Source: Magicicada septendecula (Eukaryota > Arthropoda > Insecta > Hemiptera > Cicadidae). Taken from it: 64,000 bases of DNA. Positions 22,097 to 35,029 of this stretch are shown here, one piece after another. Both the position numbers and the translations under genes were made by a program. The notes under the pieces were generated by a model that made no database searches, was not told the origin of the DNA, and saw only the letters and a list, made by a program, of their open reading frames with translations. Each line of letters starts with the position of its first letter. The first letter of the stretch is position 1. The stretch spans positions 428,197,479 through 428,261,478 of the forward strand of contig CM068369.1 of assembly GCA_034769895.1 (NCBI GenBank). The letters run 5' to 3'.

Positions 22097-25000
22097 TGTA
22101 ACATAACAAAATTATCACACTAAACATTTGAATTAATGTTACATGAATAAAAGAGAAAGTTCCATAGTGAGTGAGAAGAATAAATTGTTTAAGGATTACC
22201 CTAGAAACTGTATAATTAAGTCTATAAAATGTTAATAAAAATGGAAGATAATAAAGAAAACCATTAATTAAAATAACCTACTATGAAAAAACCAGTTAAA
22301 CCAGCAGTATACCCAGTAGATTGGGGAAGCAGTACAAAAAGGGAAGGACCATAAAAAAAGGAAATAATCTGTCATGAAACCATTTTAATAAGGAAACTAC
22401 TAATGTGATATTTGAAGAAGGGACGAAACATATCAAGATTCCAACAGAGACCAGAAACAGGAAGAGATATGCCAAAACAAAATGTTAATCATATAATAAA
22501 TACCATGAGACAAAATTGAAACCGATATAGGTAAACCCCAAACAAGTTACAAGATACAATACTATAAAAACAAATTGTATATTAGTTGTAAGTGTAACAT
22601 GTCAAAAAATATACCAAAAGAGACTACCATAGAGTAGAACTCACTAAAAAGACTACCAGAGTGTAGAATACAATAAAGTGAAGTGAGATAACAAAATTAA
22701 GGAACTACAGAGTGTACAGTGAGAAACATAGTTAAAAAATCTATGAAAAAATCTTCAATGAGGTTTAAGTATTATAAAAAGACTACCATGAGTGTAGAAT
22801 AATAATAATAAAACCATTGAAATGAAAGACGGTCTAAGGACTGACAACATTACTAGTAATAAGAGTTTTAAATTAGATATAAGGACTATTACATATAAAA
22901 TGTTTTCTTTAATTATAACTAAATAAATGGTGAGGACAAAAATACCAAAGGACAGTTCATAACTGAAGGTATGCCTAATATTAAGATGTTTATTATTTAT
23001 TATTAATTAAATAATATTTTAGATGTAAGGTGTAAATAAATACACGAGGTTTTTTATCACAGTTAAAGTGTTTTCATAAGAATAATACATACACAAGACA
23101 GTTAGTGACTGACAGTGTTACTAGTAATAGGAGTTTTTTTATGTTTTCTAATTAAATTATGTCTAGGATAAGCTATGTTGTTATCATTTGATGATACAGG
23201 AAAAAATAATAGGAATAAGATGTTTTTGTTAAAATTAGGTGATATATGGAAAATAGTTGATAATAAGATGTTTTTGTTAAAATTAGGCATAAGATGTTCA
23301 TGTTATGGTTCAATGATGTTATTAGTATAAAGAAAGTTTAGTAGATACAAGATATTCTATTGTAATTAAAATCATGTCATTTAATTTTCCATTGTGTAAG
23401 TCAGAGAGGCAAGTAGGGCATAAAAATGTAATAGTTTTATTCAAATCAGTAAACCATGTATAATGTACAAACAGACCCACCAAGACACTATGTTTGTAAA
23501 CACAGAATGGCCTATAAACCAAAAAAAAACTATCTATCAAAGAATTAATCTATGTAATAGGAATAGAATTCAATACATACAATACAGAAATTGAAATATA
23601 TAATTAATACAGATACCGTTAATAGCAAATAGAATGACAAAAGAAAGAAAACTAACTTCTTTTGGAAACAGTCAAAAATAGGCTTATGATAGTAATCAAA
23701 TCAGACTAAACAGCAAATTAATCAATATTGAAATGTTTTAATAACCAAATTACTAACAGCAAAGTAATTACGGAGTTATTAGGTGTATTCCATGGAAATA
23801 TTATACCGAAAAAACAAATAAAAACCTTTAAAACACTGAATTTGTACAAAATATGGGACATGCAATTATTATGCAAAATTGTAATTTTTGGGCTTAAATG
23901 AGTTTGAAACAAACCCAGCTATATATCAAAAGATGTAAAATTAAATAATCAATATTACTGAATAGTTAGATTCATGTAAAATTAAGAAATATTGGAAATA
24001 CAGTAAAAAATAAGAAAACTTGTTATGTATAGTTAGATAGTGAAACAAGTCTTAGACAGATATTTTATAATTAAACAATATGAAGAGGAAAAAGACATAC
24101 CACAAATTGCCCTAAAACGACGACGTTGCGTCGTTTAGTCTATTGTTAATCGCAAAGCTGAACAGTTGAAAAATGTATTAGTGGAGTTTTGAAAACCAAA
24201 TAATTTATATTAAAACCAAGTGTGGTTATGTGGCGTGTAACGGAGATGAACTAACAAGTGAAAGAATATTATCTATCTATGTCTAACACTTCACAAGTTT
24301 CCAAAAACACAGAATAACACCATAAAACTTAACGCCAGAAATCGACAGCCATTTTTGAACAATTTTGGAACGAATTCACAAAACCAACACGCATATTTGA
24401 ACATCACACTACACAAGAGATCCATCCAGAATTCGACATCGCAGACGACGAGGGGACATTCAACACGATATTTTGGACCAATACCACTTCGCAGGAAAAG
24501 GGAACATCGTTTTATTTCTGTGGGAGAAGATCTTCGATTCCAACGGCGTCATAGCAGATTAAAACCAAGCAGACGGCGGCCATTGCTGAATTTCTCACAT
24601 AGACGGTCCAGTGCCTCTTGGAGCAGAGTGACGTCATTTCTTCGACTTGGTTCGAATTTTAAATAATTTCTTTCTAATTGACAATTGTAATAATAATTCT
24701 ATTCTATTTCAGATGTTAACATTTAGTTTAAGAATACCTGTTAAATGTATCTTGTTCCTTGCCCTCTGACCATTTCGACTCGTTAAAAGAACCATAAATT
24801 TAAACTTGTAAAAAATATATCTGTTGATTTTTCTCATTGCCGACTGTGGCGAATATTAGCCAGTGCCTGGGACATGCGCAGTCTGACTGGCGCACAATTT
24901 TGAATGAATAAACGCAAATCTGTATTCAGTTACCAGCATTGTTTTTATTTCTACCATTAATGTTATTATTATTTTTTATTAAGCAAAACCATAATTCACC

Positions 25001-25523
25001 TTGAGAGAATAGATATAGGAGGAAATTACAACCTCAAATAATTAATTAATTATCAATTAATTAAATTAAATTATCCAGTCAAATTGGATACAAGCACAAG
25101 AAAAAATATTTGCAAAATTTTTAAAGTTTGATATATTTGTTATTTATCAATCCAACACACTTAGTTATAACATTTTCTTATCATCAATATCTTTATATTT
25201 TGTTTTTTTTATTACACTTGAAATTATATTACCATTTGACTAGCCTAACCAATGAGACTTTAAGGAGTCAGACTGATCCAGTGATAAACAAGACAAAATA
25301 TCAATACGTACCAACACATATTTCAATTTCAATTATATTTTTATTTCTATTTGTAATATTTGTAATTGTATTACAAATTGACTTGCCCAACTAGTGGGGC
25401 TAAAAGAAGAGCACAATACCTTTTGTTATCACCAAAGATACACACACAATATCTCTCTATCAAATCAATTCAATTTAATTATATATTTTTATTTTTATCT
25501 GTAATATACTTCATTATATTACA
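22097..25523 (+). mobile_element. 3' LTR of element B
   Basis: 3427 bases against 3428 in the 5' LTR and nearly identical to it throughout, including the TGACGTCA site (24629-24636), AATAAA (24907-24912) and two decayed primer-site cassettes (near 25230 and 25375). It ends TATTACA and is followed by the duplicated target ACAT. Confidence 0.95.
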
Positions 25524-25527
25524 ACAT
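25524..25527. other. Target-site duplication ACAT, right
   Basis: Second copy of the 4-base target duplicated by insertion of element B; see 11146-11149. Element A resumes here in minus orientation. Confidence 0.9.
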
Positions 25528-25584
25528 TCATACCTACTTGATTAAACCCAGCAGATTGGAGCAGTAAAGGGTTATTGGGGTTTA

Positions 25585-26790
25585 TTACTGCCTCCGTTCG
25601 TTTAAATATTCTGCTTCATTACGGGTTAGACCGTTGGAAGCGTCAGCTTGAAGTCCTGAGGCTGTTTCGTTTGGTTCTGCTCGATCGTCTGGTTGGGCTT
25701 CTGTTACAGGTAGTCTTCGCTGATTATCCAGGCTGGAACTACGTCTGGGCTCGTACTCTCTGTACCGATTACTTCCCTGGCTCCCTTGGAAGGTCTCGTA
25801 CTCGTAGTATCGGCTCCTTCTTTGAGGCTGGTACCTCCTGTGTCCACTGCCTTCTGCTCGGATGTAATTAACATTAGGTCGATATGTCCTGTAATTGTGG
25901 TTACCTCCATTTGGGTAATTCCGGTTATAATTACCATGATAATTATTATTATTAGAAAGGTTGGGGTTCCTCTGACCATTTGGAACATAGTTACTATTAT
26001 TATTATAATAACCGTTGTTATTTTGTGGACGGCTATTATTATTATTGTTGTGGTTGTTGTTATTATTATTTATGCGAGGAATATTACTATTATTATTATT
26101 GTTGTTAAAACGGGGCAAATTATTGTTATTTCTGGGGTTATAATTGTACTCGGCATTATTCCGATTTGCGGAGTTATAATTATTATTATTACCCACATTC
26201 TGCCGATTATTATTATTATTCAAATTATTGTTGTTATTCCTTGGTTCCTGCTTTTCATATCTCCTGCGACTTTGACGGTAATAGTCTTCGTGTTCATACA
26301 TTTCTAAAAGCTCGGTCATGGCTTGCACCGTCTTTATTTGACTGTTTCGTCTGGCTCTGATAATATCCTCCTCGTAGTGGTATGAGAGTTTGCTGACCAG
26401 GCATTCTTCCGGTATTCGGGGCTCTAGATGTTTGGCCACGCACACCTTTCCCAAAAAGTACGCCGTTAAAGTTTGGTTTCCATATGGGTTGTACTTCCCA
26501 TGACATATCCCGTCTCTGGCGATATTTTGCGTTGATTCAGACCAATATTTGGCTTTGAATAGCCTTCTGAATTGTTGATAGTCGGTCACCTCGTCTCTTA
26601 TTGCCATCCACCAATTGTCTGCTATCTCCTTGAACGATTCGTCAAGCACCTCTTTATTCTCCCTCCAGCGATTACCTCTGTGTTTGGCAAAGTATTCCTC
26701 GATTCTTGCTAGGAATTCCATGGGTTTATTTTTATAAAACCTGAAGTTAATCCCTTCACGATTCTCACTGTTGAACTGAGTCGACTCACT
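25585..26790 (-). pseudogene. gag: Element A gag, N-terminally truncated
   Basis: Minus-strand Gag from SRP (before NREGINFRF) to the stop codon, covering the capsid-like domain, a shorter Asn-rich region and the Arg/Tyr-rich tail, very close to B residues of about 350-771. The coiled coil, N-terminus, leader and primer site are absent. At 26790 the frame runs into a copy of the C LTR; the two sequences share GGTCGACT at the junction, and B gag has AGTCGACC at the matching place (15856-15863). An apparent start at 26898 is in that flank and not native. The slippery site is at 25600-25606. Confidence 0.88.
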
Positions 26791-27097
26791 GGGTCGACTG
26801 AGACGGGACTTGCAATGAAACTCTGCTGTTGAACAACAATAACAATTTTTATTATAGTCATACTTCATATAGTATATACATGTGCATATGAATTTCAATT
26901 TAAGGTTTATTAATACAATTTAACCTCTAATACTTCTTTATATAATTATAATCCCTTTCCCAAGTATTTCCATATTCATAGTAGTTCAAAAATTATTAAT
27001 ATAATTCAACAGTTAATATATCTTCATATAATTAGAGTTAATTTTCCAAGTATTTTCATATTCATAGTAATTCAAAATATACTAATGTTATTCAACA

Positions 27098-27098
<1 letters not shown>
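26789..27098 (-). repeat. Second copy of the C-LTR flank
   Basis: Nearly identical to 2327-2636 and in the same orientation. In both places it is followed by a TA tract and an A-type LTR. Here its other side joins the truncated A gag at a short microhomology. Confidence 0.85.

Positions 27099-27131
<33 letters not shown>
27099..27131. repeat. (TA)n tract next to the right A-type LTR
   Basis: 33 bases of TA repeat, six bases longer than the tract at 2637-2663. It abuts the TGTAATA end of the LTR. Confidence 0.85.
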
Positions 27132-27134
<3 letters not shown>

Positions 27135-30100
27135 AATATAAATTTTACAAATATAAATAAGAATAAAAATATATTTGAAATATATAGAGAGATATTGTGT
27201 GTGTATCTTTTGTGATAATCAGGGTATTGTGCTCTTCCTTTAGCCCCACTGTTAGGCTAGTCAAATTGCAATATAATTTCAAGTGTAATAATAAATAAAA
27301 TATAAAGATATTGATGATAAGAATATGTTATAACTAGGTGTGTTGGATTGATAAATAACAAATACATCAAACTTTAAAAATTGTGCAAATATTTTCTCTT
27401 GTTCTTGTATCGAGTTTGATGGAATGATTTAATTTAATTAATCAATAATTAATTAATTAGTTGAGTTTGTAATTTCCTTCTATATCTATTCTCTCAATGT
27501 GAATTATGTTTTTGCTTAATAAAAAATAATAATAACATTAACTGTAGAAATAAAAACAATGCTGGTAACTGAATAATGATTTGCGTTTATTCATTCAAAA
27601 TTGTGCGCCAGTCAAACTGCGCATGTCCCAGGCACTGGCGAATATTCGCCACAGTCGGCAGTGAGAAAAATCAACAAATATATTTTTTACAAGTTTAAAT
27701 TTATGGTTCTTTTAACGAGTCGAAATGGTCAGAGGGCAAGGAACAAGATACATTTAACAGGTATTCTTAAACTAAATGTTAATATCTGAAATTGAACAGA
27801 ATTATTATTACAATTGTCAATTAGAAAGAAATTATTTAAATTTCGAACCAAGTCGAAGAAATGACGTCACTCCTCTCCAGGAAGCACTGGCCGATCGTCT
27901 TTATAGAAATTCAGCAATGGCCGCTGTCTGCTCGATTTTAACTGCTATGATGCCGTTGGAATTGAAGATCTTCTCCCACAGAAATAAAACGATGTTCCCT
28001 TTTCTGCGAAGTGGTGTTGGTCCAAAATATAGTGTTGAATGTCCCCTCGTCGTCTGCGATGTCGAATTCTGGATGGATCTCTTGTGTAGTGTGTTGTTCA
28101 AATATGTGTGTTGGTTTTCTGTGAATTCGTTCCAAAATTGTTCAAAATGGCTGTCGATTTCTGGTGTAGAGTTTTATGGTGTTATACTGTGTTTTTGGAA
28201 ACTTGTGAAGTGTTAGACATTGATAGATAAGGTTATTTCACTTGTTAGTTCATCTCCGTTACACGCCACATAACCACACTTGGTTTTAATACAAATTATT
28301 TGGTTTTCAATACTCCACTAACACATTTTTCAACTGTTCAGCTTTGCGATTAACAATAGACTAATAGACGCAACGTCGTCGTTTTAGGGCAATTTGTGGT
28401 ATGTCTTTTTCCTCTTCATATTGTTTAATTATAAAATATCTGTCTAAGACTTGTTTCACTATCTAACTATACATAACAAGTTTTCTTATTTTTTACTGTA
28501 TTTCAAATATTTCTTAATTTTACATGAATCTAACTATTCAGTAATATTGATTATTTAATTTTACATCTTTTGATATATAGCTGGGTTTGTTTCAAACTCA
28601 TTTAAGCCCAAAAATTACAATTTTACATAATGATTGTATGCCCCATATTTTGTACAAATTCAGTGTTTTAAAGGTTTTTATTTGTTTTTTCGGTATAATA
28701 TTTCCCTGGAATACACCTAATAACTCCGTAATTACTTTGTTGTTAATAATTTGGTTATTAAAACATTTCAATATTGATTAATTTGCTGTTTAGTCTGATT
28801 TGATTACTATCATAAGCCTATTTTTGACTGTTTCCAAAAGAAGTTAATTTTCTTTCTTTTGTCATTCTATTTGCTATTAACTGTATCTGCATTAATTATA
28901 CTTTCAATTTCTGTATTGTATGTATTGAATTCTATTCCTATTACATAGATTAATTCTTTGATAGATAATTTTTTTGGTTTATAGGCCAGTCTGTGTTTAC
29001 AAAAATGGTGTCTTGGCTGGTCTGTTTGTACAATTATACATGGTTTACTGATTTGAATAAAATTATTACATTTTTATGCCCTACTTGCCTCTCTGACTTA
29101 CACAATGGAAAATTAAATGACCTGATTTTAAATACAATAGAATATCTTGTATCTACTAAACTTTCTTTATACTAATAACATCATTGAACCACAACATGAA
29201 CATCTTATGCCTAATTTTAACAAAAACATCTTATTATCAACTATTTTCCATATATCACCTAATTTTAACAAAAACATCTTATTCCTCTTATTTTTTACTG
29301 TATCATCAAATGATAACAAAATAGCTTATCCTAGACATAATTTAATAAAAAAAAATAAAAAAACTCCTATTACTAGTAACACTGTCAGTCACTAACTGTC
29401 TTGTGTATTTATGATTCTTTTGAAAACACTTTAACTGTGATTAAAAACATCGTGTATCTATTTACACCTTACATCTAAAATATTATCTAATTAATAATAA
29501 ATAACAAACATCTTAATATTAGTCATACCTTCAGTTATGAACTGTCCTTTGGTATTTTTGTCCTTCTCACCATTTACTTAGCTATAATTAAAGAAAACAT
29601 TTCATATGTAATAGTTTTTCTTATATCTAATTTAAAAACTCTTATTACTGGTAATGTTGTCAGTCCTTAGACTGTCTTTCATTCCAATGGTTTTATTATT
29701 ATTATTCTACACTCATGGTAGTCTTTTTATAATACTTAAACTTCATTGAAGATTTTTTCATAGATTTTTTAACTATGTTTCTCACTATACACTCTGTAGT
29801 TTCTTAATTTTGTTATCTCACTTCACTTTATTGGATTCTACACTATGGTAGTCTTTTTAGTGAGTTCTACACTATGGTAGTCTCCTGTGACATATTTTTT
29901 AACATAATACACTTACAACTAATATACAATTTGTGTTTTATAGTATTGTATCTTGTAACTTGTTTGGGGTTTACCTATATCGGTTTCAATTTTGTCTCAT
30001 GGTATTTATTATATGACTAACATTTTGTTTTGGCATATCTCTTCCTGGTTCTGGTCTCTTTGTGGGAATCTTGATATGTTTTGTCCCTTCTTCAAATATC

Positions 30101-30409
30101 ACATTAGTAGTTTCCTTATTAAAATGGTTTCATGACAGATTATTTCCTTTTTTATGGTCCTTCCCTTTTTGTACTGCTTCCCCAATCTACTGGGTATACT
30201 GCTGGTTTAACTGGTTTTTTCATAGTAGGTTATTTTAATTAATGGTTTTCTTTATTATCTTCCATTTTTATTAACATTTTATAGACTTAATTATACAGTT
30301 TCTAGTGTAATCCTTAAACAATTTATTCTTCTCACTCACTATGGAACTTTTTCTTTTATTTATGTAACATTAATTCAAATGTTTAGTGTGATAATTTTGT
30401 TATGTTACA
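27132..30409 (-). mobile_element. A-type LTR, solo-like copy
   Basis: 3278 bases, about ten small differences from the LTR at 2664-5937. It has outside flank on both sides (C LTR plus TA tract on the left, an AT tract and the D array on the right), and no primer site or leader joins it to the A gag. By context it is a solo LTR or the 5' LTR of A after a rearrangement. It carries TGACGTCA at 27862-27869. Confidence 0.85.
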
Positions 30410-30419
30410 ATATATATAT
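30410..30419. repeat. (AT)5 spacer between the A-type and D LTRs
   Basis: Ten bases ATATATATAT separate TTACA of one LTR from TGTAA of the next. The whole junction TTACA-(AT)5-TGTAA is a perfect palindrome. Confidence 0.85.
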
Positions 30420-33400
30420 TGTAATATTACTGTGAGTCCGCCTCCTTCAAGCCCTTCGATTGAAGCCAAATTTGTAATAATACGAGATTATTACAATGTT
30501 AGAATGTGTGTAGTAACGTAGCTAATGTCTTCTAGTCTTCGTTATGCTCTCACTGTTGATCTTCACTTTTGTAATAAAACCATACTATAATTGTAATTGT
30601 ATAGTGTTCTGGTATAATATTACCCAGAATAATTTTTATGGTGTGTATGTGTAGTAGTGACGTTCCGCTCTGGGAATCGTCGAATTGGTAAAGTTCCTGG
30701 TCTTTGTTGTTATTAAATAAACTCGGTGTATATTGCTGTGGTAGCAATTTGAAATAAAATATAAATTTAAAATTTATATTTATAAAAAAAAATAATTTCG
30801 GAAAAAATGTTTTCGGTGTATTTATGTGCTTAATATTTAGGAATAAATCGAGGTTGTGGATTGTAATTATAATTATAATGGTATGGTGTTTATTTTGGTA
30901 ATAAATTTTTGTTCTGTAAATTTGTTAAAAAAGACAATCCAATTAACTTCAAGTTAGGCGAAAACGGCTCTCTTCTTCTTATTCTTGAAATGTTGTAGTT
31001 TCGCATATACTGCCTTTAAAGATTATCTAGTTTTCTTGGTTAATTAATGATTATGTCCTTTTATAAGAGAAATCAACTTCAATTTACCAAAAAACCTCGA
31101 ATTTTCACTTGGTGTTTGGTGCGATTTCAGTGTTATTTCATTTAATTAGTTATATGTGATTTCGTTTATTGGTGTTATGTAGTTCATGGGTCAACTTCAC
31201 CACTTCACTTTAATTAAAATAGTTCAAAAATTTAATTTTACATAAACTGATTCCGTACTCTGTTATAACGTAACAGCCATTACAGGTTGGTTCTATCAAA
31301 TATTCACATGAAGTGCTCTCTTCGAGGTATAATAATGAACTGTCTGTATTTCCTTCGTCTCATGAAAATCTTAGCCTATATAATATATCTCATACATTGT
31401 TTCAAATTGTCATAACTTCCGACACACTTTAAAAACGTACATTATGCTCAGAATGTAATTTCGTTATTATTTAACTGTTTGAAATATTAAATACATATTC
31501 GTTTTCACTATTCTATTCTACTCATTTTGATAGTAATTAAGTTAGTATTACAAAGTTTTATCTGAAAATTATATTTCTTATAATTTTTGGGAGGTAGGCC
31601 TAAAATTATACTTCCTGTCTTCTAAGTAAATAATAGCCATTTTCCCTAATATAATTATTATTCTATTAAATCTGAAATTGGTATAATTATCAATTCTCAC
31701 TTATTTTATTGCAATTTAGTATATTAATGATGGTTTTTTAATATAATTCATTTGTATATGACTCCCCCTAGGATAATGTCAGTGAATCCATTTCAGTTTT
31801 AATAGTATTTTATTAGACAAATAAATAATTTTACTCATATAATGACCATATCTTTAGAAAGCCTTATTTACATAGTATTTAATATGTTGAGTTTATCTTG
31901 CCTAAATATTGTCATTTTATCTGGTTTATAAGACTAGGTTTGTTAATTATACTGCAGTTTAAATTCATACTTTGGCCTAGATCTGATGTGTGGCTAATTT
32001 CCAAATGTTTTATTAATGTAGTTATTTTATATCCTTCTCTGACTGGTATAACAGTAATTATTGATTATATAATTAACATATAACATCTCTCTATATCAAA
32101 ACTGGTGTTCTGAATAACATTGTTTTGTATATCACCTAATAACATAAATAAAAAATATTCTATAACATTGGAATGGTATCTATTTTTAGATATTGCATTC
32201 CTAAATTAAAATGAACAATAAAATAACAAATTATAACACTAACATTTCTTATGGATAATCCTTACTCATCTAATTACTATATGTAATAGGAATCTGACAT
32301 CCTGGTTACATATAATGGTTATCATCTTTTACTACTCAACATTAACAGTTTGTTTTGTAATTCCCCATTTTACAGGATTTATGCCCCCTCCTTAAGTATA
32401 ACCCTGGCTATCTAAGTTATATTCCATTCTATGGAATGTTCATACAGCTTTCGTAGCTTTTTATTAGTAACATTACTATTTTATTATCAAAGTAGACACT
32501 GTTCACAAAACTTAAAGTTTATTACTTTGTATTGTAACTCATGCACCTTTTAAAGTTTATTAGTTATAATTTGATCACTTACACTTGTCTATGGTGAACT
32601 ATCAATATATTTACTAGTCTTTTTCTAGTTTTTAACATGAAATATTCAACCATGGGGGGGAACTGTGAAGATTTGTTTATACAAACTAAACAATAACTTT
32701 TGGAATGCACTAATATGTAATACTACTAACACTTTTAGTTTTTTGTCAGTTTTACAGTGATATGGTTTTTTAGGGTGTTATACTTTCTTTTTGGACATTA
32801 ATTGATTTTGGGGTTTTTTGGGGTTCTATCCCTATGGGGTTTTTGTTTTATATGGGTCGTCTTAATTATTCTTCTTTCTTCCTTCTTCAGTAGATTTGGT
32901 TTTGGATTATTCTTCTTTCTTCTTTCTTCAGTAGTAGTAGTTTTGGTTTTCTTCCTTCTTCTCTCTTCAGTAGCTTTGATTGTTCTTCTTTCTTCTTTCT
33001 TCAGTAGTTTTAATTAGTCTTCCTTCTTCTTTCTTCAGTAGTAGTAGTTTTGGTTTATTCTTCTTTCTTCTTTCTTCTTTGGTTTTTATTTTGATTATTC
33101 TTCTTTCTTCCTTCTTCAGTAGCTTTGATTGTTCTTCTTTCTTCTTTAGTTTTGATTGTTCTTCTTTCTTCTCTAATCTTCAGTAGATTTGATTATTCTT
33201 CTTTCTTCAGTAGATTTTATTATTCCTCTTTCTTCTTTAGTTTTGGATTGTTCTTCTTTCTTCTTTAGTTTTGGTTATTCTTCCTTCTTCTCTAGTTTTA
33301 ATTTAGTCTTCTTTCTTCTTTCTTCAGTAATGGTAGTTTTGGTTTATTCTTCTTTCTTCAGTAGTGGTAGTTTTGGTTTATTCTTCTTTCTTCAGTAGTT

Positions 33401-33929
33401 TTAATTAGTCTTCCTTCTTCTTTCTTCAGTAGTAGTAGTTTTAATTAGTTCTTCTTTCTTCTCTAGTTTTAATTAGTCTTCTTTCTTCTTTCTTCAGTAA
33501 ATTTGGTTATTCTTCTTTCTTCTTTCTTCAGTAGTAGTTCTGATTTTAATTCTTCTTCTTTCTTCTTTGAGTTTGGTTCTTCTTCTTTCTTCCTTCTTCA
33601 GTAGTGGTAGTTTTGACTATTCTTCCTTCTTCTGTAGTTTTTCACTGTGTATGCCTTTGTTTCTTCTGGTCTGGTTTCCTTGTCGGGGTATATTAATTGC
33701 CTGCTTCTATCTTACCTGGGTAATTTTGTTATTATCATTTTTAGTCTTCTGGGTTTTTAAATTTGTATTACATTATATTATTTGCAGAAATTTTCTTTAT
33801 TCAACCTTTCTTGTGAATATATTATTAAATAGTGCATTTTAATTGATTCTCATCTGGATATTCCATATATTAGAGCTTTATTAATGATCATTGAGTAATG
33901 TATTTGTGTGGATTATCTGTCACGCTACA
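30420..33929 (-). mobile_element. D array LTR 1 (3' LTR of D1, 3.51 kb)
   Basis: On the minus strand it starts TGTAGCGTGACAG at 33929 and ends AATATTACA at 30420. It is the same as 37730-41773 and 56767-60807 except for a 534-base deletion between 31094 and 31095, where the other copies have sequence flanked by AAC on both sides. The missing part contains the AATAAA signal and probably the promoter region. The LTR start resembles the A/B and E LTR starts, and both ends keep the lineage's TGTA...TACA form. Confidence 0.88.
32869..33638 (-). repeat. Polypurine/polypyrimidine repeat in D LTR 1
   Basis: About 770 bases built from variants of TTCTTCTTTCTTCAGTAG with short GTTTTGGTTT/GATT spacers. 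On the element's sense strand this is a GAAGAAAGAAGAA purine repeat. It recurs at 40711-41480 and 59747-60511. Its frames (Phe/Ser-rich) are by-products of the repeat. Confidence 0.85.
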
Positions 33930-35029
33930 GATTGCTCTCTTCCAGAAGTGATTAGTTCAGATCATACTTAGTTTGTCTGAAGTAATTGCTTATGACATTA
34001 TATTATAAATTATATTTCTTTACTTCCTTCACATTTCTAAAAATTTTTTCTTCTATATTTTTGACCTTATCTATATTTCATTATTAACTGGATTCTTACT
34101 GATAGTAATAGTCATCTGAGGTTCGTTATTTTTTATTTTTCCATTTTCTTCTTAACTTGTTTCTTTATCCTTGGGATATTTATTCCCTAAAATTCCCTAA
34201 CACGTTAGCTGGGGCAGTGTCCAGAGGGGCTCTGTAGGCTTCACACTCTGCTGGCCATACTACGTCATTTATTGATAACAGAGGTAAATCATCTCTGACC
34301 AATACATAATAATACTGCTGGACTTATCTCAGACAGTCATTAATAAAAATTATATAAGAATAGTCCACCTTATGTATATAAAAAAAAATTAAATATCTTT
34401 GGATATTTCACTTCGTATACGAACAGATCTATTAACATTTCTATCTTAGTTAATTTCTATCTCAGTTATTTTTCTCAATGGTTAGCTCTGCTGGCATTTT
34501 ATTTCTCCTTGTGGTGGGAAGCTGGTATAATATAATTATCACTCATTACTCAGAGTAAAGTTTTTAATTCTCTGTCATTTTTTGACTGTTATCACAATCT
34601 CTTTCTGGTCATTGGTAGCATATATTTTGTATTATATTTTTGTTCCTTTCTCAATTCTTGTGAATCGTTCCACTAGTATTAGGTTTTTTCAATTACTCTT
34701 TTAATTGTCTTTCTTATAACTGACATTTATTATATGATCATCTTTTTCTTATGGATTTATTTATATATGGTTTTTTCTTTCTTTTTCAAAATTTTATTCT
34801 GCTCTTGCTTTTTATCCAAATGCACTCCTTAATTATTAATTCCATATGTTTAATATCTCCGTTTATTTGACATAAAATTCTCATTAATTTTACTTCACAA
34901 TAAGTTTATTCATTTAAATTGTATCAGTGGTTTGTACTGCCATTTCTTTATTCTTGAAAGTTTTTCAGAATTGGTCCCATATATAATTGTTTGTAATGTT
35001 TTATCCAAATTCTTTTTCTTCTTGTTCAT
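33930..35029 (-). other. 3' noncoding region of D1
   Basis: Begins next to the LTR with a purine-rich minus-strand stretch (CTGGAAGAGAGCAATC), the candidate polypurine tract. The part near 34190-34310 is a diverged relative of the conserved block at about 6200-6330 in A. No coding frame, and no pol remnant. Confidence 0.7.

Noticed and set aside
26766..26790. Short non-homologous filler between A gag and the duplicated flank
   Set aside because: On comparison with B the stretch is diverged gag sequence up to the shared GGTCGACT, so the joint is direct microhomology.
32802..33842. Phe/Ser/Leu-rich frames resembling membrane proteins
   Set aside because: They are translations of the TTCTTCTTT repeat in a noncoding LTR.
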